From the NCBI GenBank assembly GCA_948874605.1, contig CAQRXS010000013.1:1-18129 (forward strand): a stretch of DNA of 18,129 nt. Reading direction: 5' to 3'. Below, in pieces: positions 8,185 to 14,627 of this stretch. Positions within the stretch are counted from its first letter, which is position 1. Every line of letters begins with the position of its first letter. The stretch is from an uncultured Bacilli bacterium. Lineage in GTDB: Bacteria > Bacillota_I > Bacilli_A > RF39 > UBA660. The notes beneath the pieces were generated by a model, which saw nothing but the letters and a program-made list of their open reading frames with translations, ran no database searches and was not told the origin of the DNA. The translations under genes were made by a program, and so were the position numbers.

Positions 8185-8212
8185 TGTTTCTAAACTCCTT
8201 TTGTGATATCAT
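8185..8212 (+). promoter_or_regulatory. Promoter of the Asp-rich repeat protein
   Basis: TTGTTT (8185-8190), a 16-nt spacer and TATCAT (8207-8212), preceded by TGA as an extended -10. It lies between the terminator of the upstream gene and the ribosome site TAGGAGA at 8234-8240. Confidence 0.5.
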
Positions 8213-8248
8213 TGTAATAGAATATAGATAGAGTAGGAGAGTTGGCGT

Positions 8249-10807
8249 ATGGATGATAAGAAAAAACAATCTCAAGAATATGTAGATTATGAAGAACAGT
8301 ATGCTGAATTATTAGAAGAAGAAAAGGAAAATAAACGCAAAAGAACTTTTTTAATTGTTTTATTTTTGTTTTTACTGCTATTTTTAAGTGTAGGAGGAGC
8401 AACTTTTTCTTATATTCGTTTGTTTGGCGGTAGTTCAGATAAACCTGGAAGTACTACTTGTAAGCTAAATTGTGATATGAATGGCGACGGAAAATGTGAT
8501 TTGAATTGTGATACGAATGGTGATGGTATTCCAGATTTAAATGTAGATGTGACTGGCGATGGTATAGCTAATGTCAACATTGATTTAGACGGTGATGGGA
8601 AACCTGATATTAATATTGATTATGAAGGTAATTTAGTAGCTACTTTTAATGTGGATTTAAATGGGGATAGAAAACCTGATTATAATTTAATGAATCAAGA
8701 TACAAATAATGATGGAACTTGTGACATAAATTGTGATATAGACAATGATGGATGGCCTGAAATAAATATTGATATTAATGGTGATGGCAAACTAGACGTA
8801 AATATTGATACGAATGGTGATAAAGTTGCAGATATTAATATAGATATCAATGGAGATGGCTTTGGAGATATAAATATTGATAAAAACGATGATGGCAAGC
8901 CTGATGTAAATATCGATACTGATCATGATGGCAAGCCTGATGTGAATATTGATTATTCTGGAAATAAGGAACCTGTATTTAATGTAGATACCGATGGTGA
9001 CGGAAAACCGGATAAAAATCTTATGAATCAAGATACTGATGGCGATGGCAAATGTGATATAAACTGTGATGTTAATGATGATGGATGGCCTGAAATAAAT
9101 ATTGATTTGGATGGAGATAAAGAACCTGATGTAAATATTGATACAGACCATGATAATAAACCTGATTTGGATATCGATGTAGATGGTGATGGTAGACCTG
9201 ATGTAAATATCGACCGTGATAAGGATGGCAAGCCTGATGAGAATCTTATGAATCAAGACACTGATGGCGATGGTAAGTGCGATTTAAACTGTGATACGAA
9301 TGACGATGGCTTCCCTGATATAAATGTAGATAAAGATGGGAATGGACTTCCTGATATTAATTTAGATACGAATGGTGATAATAAATGTGATTTAAATTGT
9401 GATAACAACCATGATGGTAGACCAGATAAAAATGTTGATTTAGATGGTGATGGAGTATGTAATTTAGATTGTGATAGAGATCATCTAGTAGTAAATCAAG
9501 ATACAGATAAAGATGGAATTTGTGATTTAAATTGTGATACGAACGGTGACGGCAAACCTGATTTATTTGTAGATTATGCAGGAGACGATACACCACATTT
9601 CAATATTGATACAAACGGAGATGGTAAGCCTGACCGTAATCTTATTAACCAAGATCGTGATGGTGATGGTAAATGTGACTTAAACTGCGATGTTGATAGT
9701 GATGGTTGGCCAGAGACTAATATTGACTTAGACGGTGACAATAAGTGTGATATCAATTGTGATACGAATAATGACCGTAAACCAGAATTTGACATTGATA
9801 TTAACGGAGATGGTAAACCTGATGTAAACGTAGATAAAGATGATGACGGTGTTTGTGATGTTAACTGTGATACAGATCATGATGGTAAACCTAATTTAGA
9901 TGTGGACTATTCTGGAAGCAAAGAGCCAACGTTTAATGTTGATATTGATGACGATGGCAAACCTGATAAGAATTTAATCGATCAAGATCGTGATGGGGAC
10001 GGTAAATGTGACGTTAACTGTGATGTCAATCGTGATGGTTGGCCAGAGACTAATATCGATTTAGATGGAGATGGCAAACCTGATGTAAATATTGATACCG
10101 ATGGAGATGGTAAGCCTGATATTGATATCGATGTTAATGGTGATGGTAAACCTGATGTTGCTGTAGATACAGATGGAGACGGCAAGCCTGATAGAAACCC
10201 TATGAATCAAGATACTAATGGCGATGGCAAATGTGATTTGAATTGCGATAATAATAATGATGGTTTCCCAGATACAAATATTGATGTCGATGGTGATGGT
10301 AAACCTGATATTAATGTAGATACAAATGGAGATAAGAAACCAGATAAAAATATTGATACAGATGGAGACGGAAAATGTGACAAAAAATGTGATACTACTG
10401 GCGGTGGACTTTTAGATATTACTACTAAAAATGACTATATTTTATATGTAACTCATAAACAAGATGTTAAAGCTGATGAAATAGAACCAGGATGGAGTGC
10501 AACACAACGTTTGACAATTAATAATTTAAGTCCAAAAACACTTCCATATAGTATTAAGTTTACTAATGTTCAAAATACATTTAATCCTACTAAAGAGTTT
10601 GTTTATACGGTTAGACGTAATGGAATTGTAGTAAAAGAAGAATCTGTTGCACCAACGAATGATGCTTATATTGTTGAAAGTTTACTTATTCCAGGATTCT
10701 CAACATTCGATTATGAAATAGAATATCGTTTTGTGGAAACTGGTATGATACAAAATAATCAAATGGGTAAAACATTTAAAGCAAAAATTGAAGTAGAAGC
10801 TAATTAG
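8249..10807 (+). CDS. Large anchored or secreted Asp-rich calcium-loop repeat protein with terminal beta domain
   Basis: An 852-residue protein. Residues 1-32 are charged and cytosolic, ending in KRKR. Residues 33-55 are a hydrophobic helix ending in GGATFSY, which resembles the SipW-type motif of the upstream TasA-like protein, so cleavage there is plausible. Residues 71-715 are a near-continuous array of about 53 units of roughly 12 residues, of the form DxNGDGKPDxNI. This matches the Ca2+-binding DxDxDG loop of EF-hand-like and thrombospondin type 3 repeats. All 28 cysteines fall in 14 CxxxC pairs, mostly GKCDLNCD. Residues about 724-852 form a separate domain with EPGWSATQRLTINNLS and a final NQMGKTFKAKIEV, resembling the TasA-like and small anchored neighbours. 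The likely product is a Ca2+-stiffened surface stalk. It is not a standard dockerin: there are far too many units and no paired 22-residue pattern. Confidence 0.82.
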   Translation: MDDKKKQSQEYVDYEEQYAELLEEEKENKRKRTFLIVLFLFLLLFLSVGGATFSYIRLFGGSSDKPGSTTCKLNCDMNGDGKCDLNCDTNGDGIPDLNVDVTGDGIANVNIDLDGDGKPDINIDYEGNLVATFNVDLNGDRKPDYNLMNQDTNNDGTCDINCDIDNDGWPEINIDINGDGKLDVNIDTNGDKVADINIDINGDGFGDINIDKNDDGKPDVNIDTDHDGKPDVNIDYSGNKEPVFNVDTDGDGKPDKNLMNQDTDGDGKCDINCDVNDDGWPEINIDLDGDKEPDVNIDTDHDNKPDLDIDVDGDGRPDVNIDRDKDGKPDENLMNQDTDGDGKCDLNCDTNDDGFPDINVDKDGNGLPDINLDTNGDNKCDLNCDNNHDGRPDKNVDLDGDGVCNLDCDRDHLVVNQDTDKDGICDLNCDTNGDGKPDLFVDYAGDDTPHFNIDTNGDGKPDRNLINQDRDGDGKCDLNCDVDSDGWPETNIDLDGDNKCDINCDTNNDRKPEFDIDINGDGKPDVNVDKDDDGVCDVNCDTDHDGKPNLDVDYSGSKEPTFNVDIDDDGKPDKNLIDQDRDGDGKCDVNCDVNRDGWPETNIDLDGDGKPDVNIDTDGDGKPDIDIDVNGDGKPDVAVDTDGDGKPDRNPMNQDTNGDGKCDLNCDNNNDGFPDTNIDVDGDGKPDINVDTNGDKKPDKNIDTDGDGKCDKKCDTTGGGLLDITTKNDYILYVTHKQDVKADEIEPGWSATQRLTINNLSPKTLPYSIKFTNVQNTFNPTKEFVYTVRRNGIVVKEESVAPTNDAYIVESLLIPGFSTFDYEIEYRFVETGMIQNNQMGKTFKAKIEVEAN
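8459..10393 (+). repeat. 12-residue calcium-loop repeat array with a 318-residue higher-order duplication
   Basis: It encodes residues 71-715. The basic unit is about 36 bp. Landmark residues recur at an exact offset of 318 residues (954 bp): the Asp of FNVD-type units at 136, 247 and 322 matches 454, 565 and 640, and the Tyr of DYxG units at 125 and 236 matches 443 and 554. The first block is therefore about residues 101-418 and the second 419-715. DNA identity between blocks is visibly degraded by synonymous change, while length is kept. Confidence 0.8.
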
Positions 10808-10820
10808 GCTTCTCTTTTTT
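10795..10820 (+). terminator. Terminator overlapping the end of the repeat protein gene
   Basis: AGAAGC (10795-10800) pairs with GCTTCT (10808-10813), with a 7-nt loop that contains the stop codon, followed by CTTTTTT to 10820. The stem is short and some read-through into the peptidase gene is possible. Confidence 0.6.
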
Positions 10821-10825
10821 GACTC

Positions 10826-10854
10826 TTGTAATTTGATGTATTTTTTTATATAAT
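10826..10854 (+). promoter_or_regulatory. Promoter of the SipW-like peptidase gene
   Basis: TTGTAA (10826-10831), a 17-nt spacer and a consensus TATAAT (10849-10854). The ribosome site AGAGAGG follows at 10872-10878. Confidence 0.6.
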
Positions 10855-10888
10855 AAGTATAGAATAAGAATAGAGAGGTTTTTTTGTT

Positions 10889-11788
10889 ATGAAGAGTAAT
10901 AAGGGAAAATTTAGATCTGTAACACAATCAATCAAATTCATAACAGGAATTCTGTCTTGGGTTGTGTTAATTCTTTTAGTAATTGTTGCAGCTTTTTTAC
11001 TTTACTATTTTGTTAGTATGAAAGTTTATGCACAAAAAGGGGAAGCATATAGACCACCTATTAGTCTATATACTATTTTAACTCAAAGTATGGTTCCAAA
11101 TATTAATCCAAATGATGTTATTGTTGATATAAAAGTAGAAAAGCCAGAAGATATTAAAATAGGTGATGTTATTACTTTTGTATCTTCTGCAACATTAACA
11201 AAGGGTATGACAATAACGCATCGTGTAGTCGATATAAAAGTAGAGAATGGTGAGTATCAGTTTTTTACAAAGGGTGATGCAAATATTCCAATGGATGGTT
11301 CACCAGCAAAGTTCTCTAATATTCTTGGTAAAGTTTTATTTCGTGTTCCAAAATTAGGCTTATTGCAGCAATTTTTAGCAACTCGTGGAGGTTGGTTAAT
11401 TGTCGTTGTCATACCTGCTTTATGTATTATTATTAGTGATATTCTAAAATTGTTCCGACTAAAGACAGCTAAAGACCAGGTAGTTACAACACTAAATAAG
11501 GAAGAAGAAGCTAAAAAACGAGAGGAAAATACTAAAATAGAAATTGAGGCTCGCTTAGCAGAACGTTATGGCGTGAATCGTAAGGAGACTGAACCAGATC
11601 CGCTTCCAAAGAAGAATTATATTAATCTCTCTAATGGAGCAACAAAAGCGCCTGTAACTAAAATGGATTTACCTATCCGAATTGATTTACCAAAATTACG
11701 TACTGAAGAGAAATCTTCTACAAAAGAAGCTGAAAAAAATACTGTTAGTAAAGCAAGAAATGCGAAGAAAAAAGGAAAAAAACGTTAA
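10889..11788 (+). CDS. SipW-like signal peptidase I (Ser/His type) with long basic cytosolic tail
   Basis: A 299-residue membrane signal peptidase of the S26B (SipW/archaeal/ER) type. A first helix at about residues 18-42 is followed by an external catalytic domain with LTQSMVPNINPND (Ser67), ITHRVVDI (His111, in place of the Lys of ordinary bacterial LepB) and TKGDAN (Asp130). A second helix at about 169-187 returns to the cytosol. The remaining roughly 110 residues are a charged tail with a KEEEAKKREEN coiled-coil-like start and a Lys/Arg-rich end (KKKGKKR), which typical SipW proteins do not have. These peptidases process TasA/camelysin-type precursors; two such GATF-type precursors are encoded just upstream. 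AGAGAGG lies 10 nt before the ATG. The gene has its own promoter and is followed 58 nt later by a small anchored protein gene. Confidence 0.88.
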   Translation: MKSNKGKFRSVTQSIKFITGILSWVVLILLVIVAAFLLYYFVSMKVYAQKGEAYRPPISLYTILTQSMVPNINPNDVIVDIKVEKPEDIKIGDVITFVSSATLTKGMTITHRVVDIKVENGEYQFFTKGDANIPMDGSPAKFSNILGKVLFRVPKLGLLQQFLATRGGWLIVVVIPALCIIISDILKLFRLKTAKDQVVTTLNKEEEAKKREENTKIEIEARLAERYGVNRKETEPDPLPKKNYINLSNGATKAPVTKMDLPIRIDLPKLRTEEKSSTKEAEKNTVSKARNAKKKGKKR

Positions 11789-11789
11789 C

Positions 11790-11818
11790 TTGATTTTTTC
11801 TTTTTTTTGTAGTAATAT
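11790..11818 (+). promoter_or_regulatory. Promoter of the small anchored protein gene
   Basis: TTGATT (11790-11795), a 17-nt spacer and TAATAT (11813-11818). It begins 2 nt after the peptidase stop. No hairpin terminator separates the two genes, so read-through is also possible. Confidence 0.5.
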
Positions 11819-11846
11819 ATTTACTTATAAAAAAGGGGTTTTGTCT

Positions 11847-12380
11847 ATGAATATTTTTAATAAACTAATTCGAATAAAATATTTTGAAATTTTTATGTCT
11901 ATTTTGTTCTTATTTGTAGGAACTTTAATATGGAATTCATGGAGGCATAGCGACGCTTATAAATTAATGAAAGAGCCATTGCCATCTAGTTTTGCTTATG
12001 TTGAAGTACTAAGTGATTCTAATTATGAAATTTTTCCAATGAATGATGAACTTGCCATAAGTAACTTAGCTCCTTATTCTGTCCAACTTGTAAATTCTAC
12101 TTATTTAGATAGTACTTATTCTTTTGGAATTCGGGTGTCAAAAGAATCTACATTAGATTATCATATTTTAAAGTTCTCGTTTCAAGATCAAGTTGGTTTT
12201 TTGAAAGATTTTTATAAGAGTGAAGATGACGAATATTATTATTTTGTATTTGAAGAGGGAAATTTAACGGCAGCTAAAATTTCCTATGATATAAAGTTTT
12301 GGATTGATAACGAGTCACGTGATGATTTTTATGGAAAAACATTTCAATATGAATTTATCAATTTAGATATGTCTTTGTAG
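11847..12380 (+). CDS. Small membrane-anchored protein, probable TasA/repeat-protein partner
   Basis: A 177-residue protein. The reading frame is open further upstream to 11682, but the ATG at 11847 is chosen because AAAAGGGG (11831-11838) lies 8 nt before it, and upstream codons overlap the peptidase gene. Residues about 12-31 are a single hydrophobic helix (ILFLFVGTLIW) acting as an uncleaved anchor or signal. The external part is beta-rich. Its end, ISYDIKFWIDN followed by YGKTFQYEF, resembles the C-terminal segment of the 852-residue repeat protein (DYEIEYRF, MGKTFKAKI) and more weakly the TasA-like protein. It has no Cys. Position after the SipW-like peptidase suggests a minor or anchoring subunit of the same surface structure. 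The family was not recognised by name, so this role is inference. Confidence 0.65.
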   Translation: MNIFNKLIRIKYFEIFMSILFLFVGTLIWNSWRHSDAYKLMKEPLPSSFAYVEVLSDSNYEIFPMNDELAISNLAPYSVQLVNSTYLDSTYSFGIRVSKESTLDYHILKFSFQDQVGFLKDFYKSEDDEYYYFVFEEGNLTAAKISYDIKFWIDNESRDDFYGKTFQYEFINLDMSL

Positions 12381-12386
12381 TAATTT

Positions 12387-12422
12387 AGCAGAAAACTTTT
12401 TATCTATTCTGCTTTTTATTTT
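12387..12422 (+). terminator. Terminator after the surface-protein cluster
   Basis: AGCAGAA (12387-12393) pairs with TTCTGCT (12407-12413), with a 13-nt loop, followed by TTTTATTTT. It closes the + strand cluster before the convergent uvrB. Confidence 0.7.
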
Positions 12423-12432
12423 GCAAAAATAT

Positions 12433-12456
12433 AAAAAAGCAAGAAATATTATTTCT
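12433..12456 (-). terminator. Terminator of uvrB
   Basis: On the minus strand, AGAAAT and ATTTCT (12442-12447 and 12451-12456) form a tight hairpin that includes the uvrB stop codon. It is followed by TTGCTTTTTT, the complement of the A run at 12433-12438. The stem is short and AT-rich. Confidence 0.5.
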
Positions 12457-14398
12457 CACTTTTCATTTCAAATAAGATATCACGAAGCTCCATAGCTCGT
12501 TCAAAGTCAAGATTTCTCGCAGCATTTTGCATTTCTATTTCGATATCATGAATCATGCGATCTTTTTCTTTTTTACTAATCGTTTTCTTTTCTGCTTTTT
12601 CCTTAATTTCATTTGTAATAACTTCTTTAATTTCCTTTTTTATTGTGGTTGGAGTTATATTGTGCTCTTCGTTGTATTGGATTTGAATTGTACGACGTCT
12701 ATTTGTTTCTTTGATAGCATAATCCATAGCTTCTGATATTGTATCTGCGTACATGATTACATGTCCGTTTGCATTTCTTGCAGCACGTCCTATTGTTTGA
12801 ACTAAACTTCTCGTGCTACGTAAGAATCCTTGCTTATCAGCATCTAGTATGCATATTAAACTTACTTCAGGAATATCAATTCCTTCTCGTAATAGGTTAA
12901 TTCCTACAACAACATCATAAATTCCAGCTCTTAAGTCATGAATTATTTTAAGTCTTTCAAGAGTTTTGATTTCATTATGAAGATACGCTACTTTAATGTT
13001 CATTTCTTTTAAATAGTTGGTTAGTTCTTCACTCATACGAATTGTTAAAGTTGTGATTAAAACTCTTTCATTTTTCGCTTTTCTAATTCGTATCTGTTCG
13101 ATAATATCATCTATCTGTCCTTCGCTTGGTTTGATTTCGATTTCTGGATCTAATAGTCCTGTAGGTCTAATAATTTGTTCAATATATTTATGGTTAGTTT
13201 TTTCTAATTCATAATCTCCAGGAGTTGCAGATACATAGATTGCTTGGTTAATTTTCTTCTCGAATTCTTCATAAGTTAGAGGTCTGTTATCAAGGGCACT
13301 AGGCAAGCGAAAGCCATAATCTACTAGTGTCGTTTTACGCATGCGATCGCCATTATACATACCGCGTACTTGAGGCAATGTTACATGAGATTCATCTACA
13401 ACTAGAAGGAAATCTTTTGGGAAAAAGTCAATGAGACAGGTAGGTGTTTCTCCAGCGTCTCTTAAAGCTAAATGACGGGAGTAGTTTTCGACACCACTAC
13501 AAAAACCTGTTTCTTTTAACATTTCTATATCATAGTTGGTTCTTTCTCTTAAGCGTTGTTCTTCTAATAATTTATTGTTTTCTTTAAGTTCTTTTAATCG
13601 ACTTTCCAGTTCTTGTTCAATTCGTTTAATTGCTTCTAACATTTTTTCATCACTAGTTACGAAGTGACTAGCAGGAGAAATCGTTGTGCTTTTAATATTT
13701 TTGACAATTGCTCCTGTAACAGGGTCAAATTTTCTGATACTTTCGATATCATCACCAAAAAGTTCGATTCTTATTCCTTCAGCATGCTCATTGATTGGAA
13801 CAATATCAATAATATCTCCACGAACGCGGAAAGTTCCACGATGAAAATCTATATCATTTCTTTCGTATTGCATATCTACTAATTTATTAATAATGTCTTG
13901 TCTACGCATAGTATCGCCTATGGATAGTATTAACATTTTTTGTTTGTATTCTTCTTTTTCCCCAATTCCATAAATGCAAGAAACGCTAGATACTACAATG
14001 GTATCTTCATAGTTAATTAATGCGCTTGTGGCAGCATGTCTTAATTCGTCAATTTCATCATTTATTGAAGAATCTTTTTCAATGTAGGTATCGCTTGATG
14101 GAACATAAGCTTCTGGTTGATAATAATCATAGTATGACACAAAGTACTCTACATGATTATTCGGAAATAATTCTTTTAATTCTGAATAAAGCTGTCCTGC
14201 TAAAGTTTTATTATGAGCCAAAACAAGGGTTGGTTTATTTGTTCTTGCAATAACATTTGCTATCGTAAAAGTTTTACCAGTTCCTGTTGCTCCCAATAGA
14301 ACTTGTTCCTTTACGCCATTATTAATTCCTTCGACTAATGAATCAATTGCTTGTGGTTGATCTCCATTAGGGGTATATTTTGATACTAATTCAAACAT
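12449..14398 (-). CDS. uvrB: Excinuclease ABC subunit B
   Basis: A 649-residue UvrB, near full length for the family. It loads at damage sites with UvrA, verifies lesions and recruits UvrC in nucleotide excision repair. Walker A GATGTGKT lies near residues 36-43, the beta-hairpin region [12 protein letters not shown] at 89-100, motif II DESH at 335-338 and motif [11 protein letters not shown] at 534-542. The C-terminal UVR domain that contacts UvrC is at about 619-649 ([16 protein letters not shown]). A strong AGGAGG lies 7 nt before the ATG. uvrA is not beside it; the gene has its own terminator and seems to be a single-gene transcript. No Bacillus-type LexA box (GAAC-N4-GTTC) was seen upstream, but an inverted repeat is present in the leader. 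Confidence 0.97.
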   Translation of the reverse strand: MFELVSKYTPNGDQPQAIDSLVEGINNGVKEQVLLGATGTGKTFTIANVIARTNKPTLVLAHNKTLAGQLYSELKELFPNNHVEYFVSYYDYYQPEAYVPSSDTYIEKDSSINDEIDELRHAATSALINYEDTIVVSSVSCIYGIGEKEEYKQKMLILSIGDTMRRQDIINKLVDMQYERNDIDFHRGTFRVRGDIIDIVPINEHAEGIRIELFGDDIESIRKFDPVTGAIVKNIKSTTISPASHFVTSDEKMLEAIKRIEQELESRLKELKENNKLLEEQRLRERTNYDIEMLKETGFCSGVENYSRHLALRDAGETPTCLIDFFPKDFLLVVDESHVTLPQVRGMYNGDRMRKTTLVDYGFRLPSALDNRPLTYEEFEKKINQAIYVSATPGDYELEKTNHKYIEQIIRPTGLLDPEIEIKPSEGQIDDIIEQIRIRKAKNERVLITTLTIRMSEELTNYLKEMNIKVAYLHNEIKTLERLKIIHDLRAGIYDVVVGINLLREGIDIPEVSLICILDADKQGFLRSTRSLVQTIGRAARNANGHVIMYADTISEAMDYAIKETNRRRTIQIQYNEEHNITPTTIKKEIKEVITNEIKEKAEKKTISKKEKDRMIHDIEIEMQNAARNLDFERAMELRDILFEMKSEK

Positions 14399-14455
14399 TT
14401 TATGACCTCCTCACTTTTTATTTTGTTGCTTATTCGCTAGATTATTCGTTTCAAT

Positions 14456-14485
14456 ATTCTTCAAGCTTTTTTGGCTTGAATGAAT
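14456..14485. repeat. Inverted repeat in the uvrB upstream region
   Basis: TTCAAGC (14460-14466) and GCTTGAA (14474-14480) are perfect arms around a 7-nt T-rich loop. ATTC (14456-14459) and GAAT (14482-14485) extend the stem past one bulged T. It lies about 58-87 nt upstream of the uvrB start and lacks a T tail on either strand, so it could be an operator or leader structure rather than a terminator. A smaller repeat, AAGATATAATCTT, lies at 14523-14535. Confidence 0.45.
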
Positions 14486-14569
14486 AAAAGTCACGAATTA
14501 ATTAAATAACTCTAAATAATACAAGATATAATCTTAATTGTTTTTCTGGTAATTATTTTAGCATTTATT

Positions 14570-14603
14570 TTATAAAATAACAAGGAAGCTAAAAGCCTCC
14601 CTT
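14570..14603 (-). terminator. Probable terminator of the LRR-like gene
   Basis: On the minus strand AAGGGAGGCT and AGCTTCCTT (complements of 14594-14603 and 14582-14590) form a stem with one bulge and one G-T pair. It is followed by a T-rich TTGTTATTTT tail. It starts about 25 nt after the stop codon. Confidence 0.6.
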
Positions 14604-14627
14604 ACCATCTACTATATATAACTATCA

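Noticed and set aside
8695..10185. Several minus-strand open frames rich in Ser, Pro and Ile within the repeat gene.
   Set aside because: They are antisense images of the GATGGT-type Asp/Gly repeats, with low-complexity composition and no ribosome sites.
8459..10393. Periodic DNA that could be read as a CRISPR array or minisatellite.
   Set aside because: The period is 36 bp without unique spacers, every unit is in frame, and third positions vary freely, so it is a protein repeat.
8459..10393. Cellulosomal dockerin.
   Set aside because: Dockerins have two calcium loops of about 22 residues each; this array has around 53 loops in tandem and no cohesin gene nearby.
14399..14600. SOS/LexA box for uvrB.
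   Set aside because: No GAAC-N4-GTTC palindrome was found; the CGAATAA direct repeats are not a LexA site.
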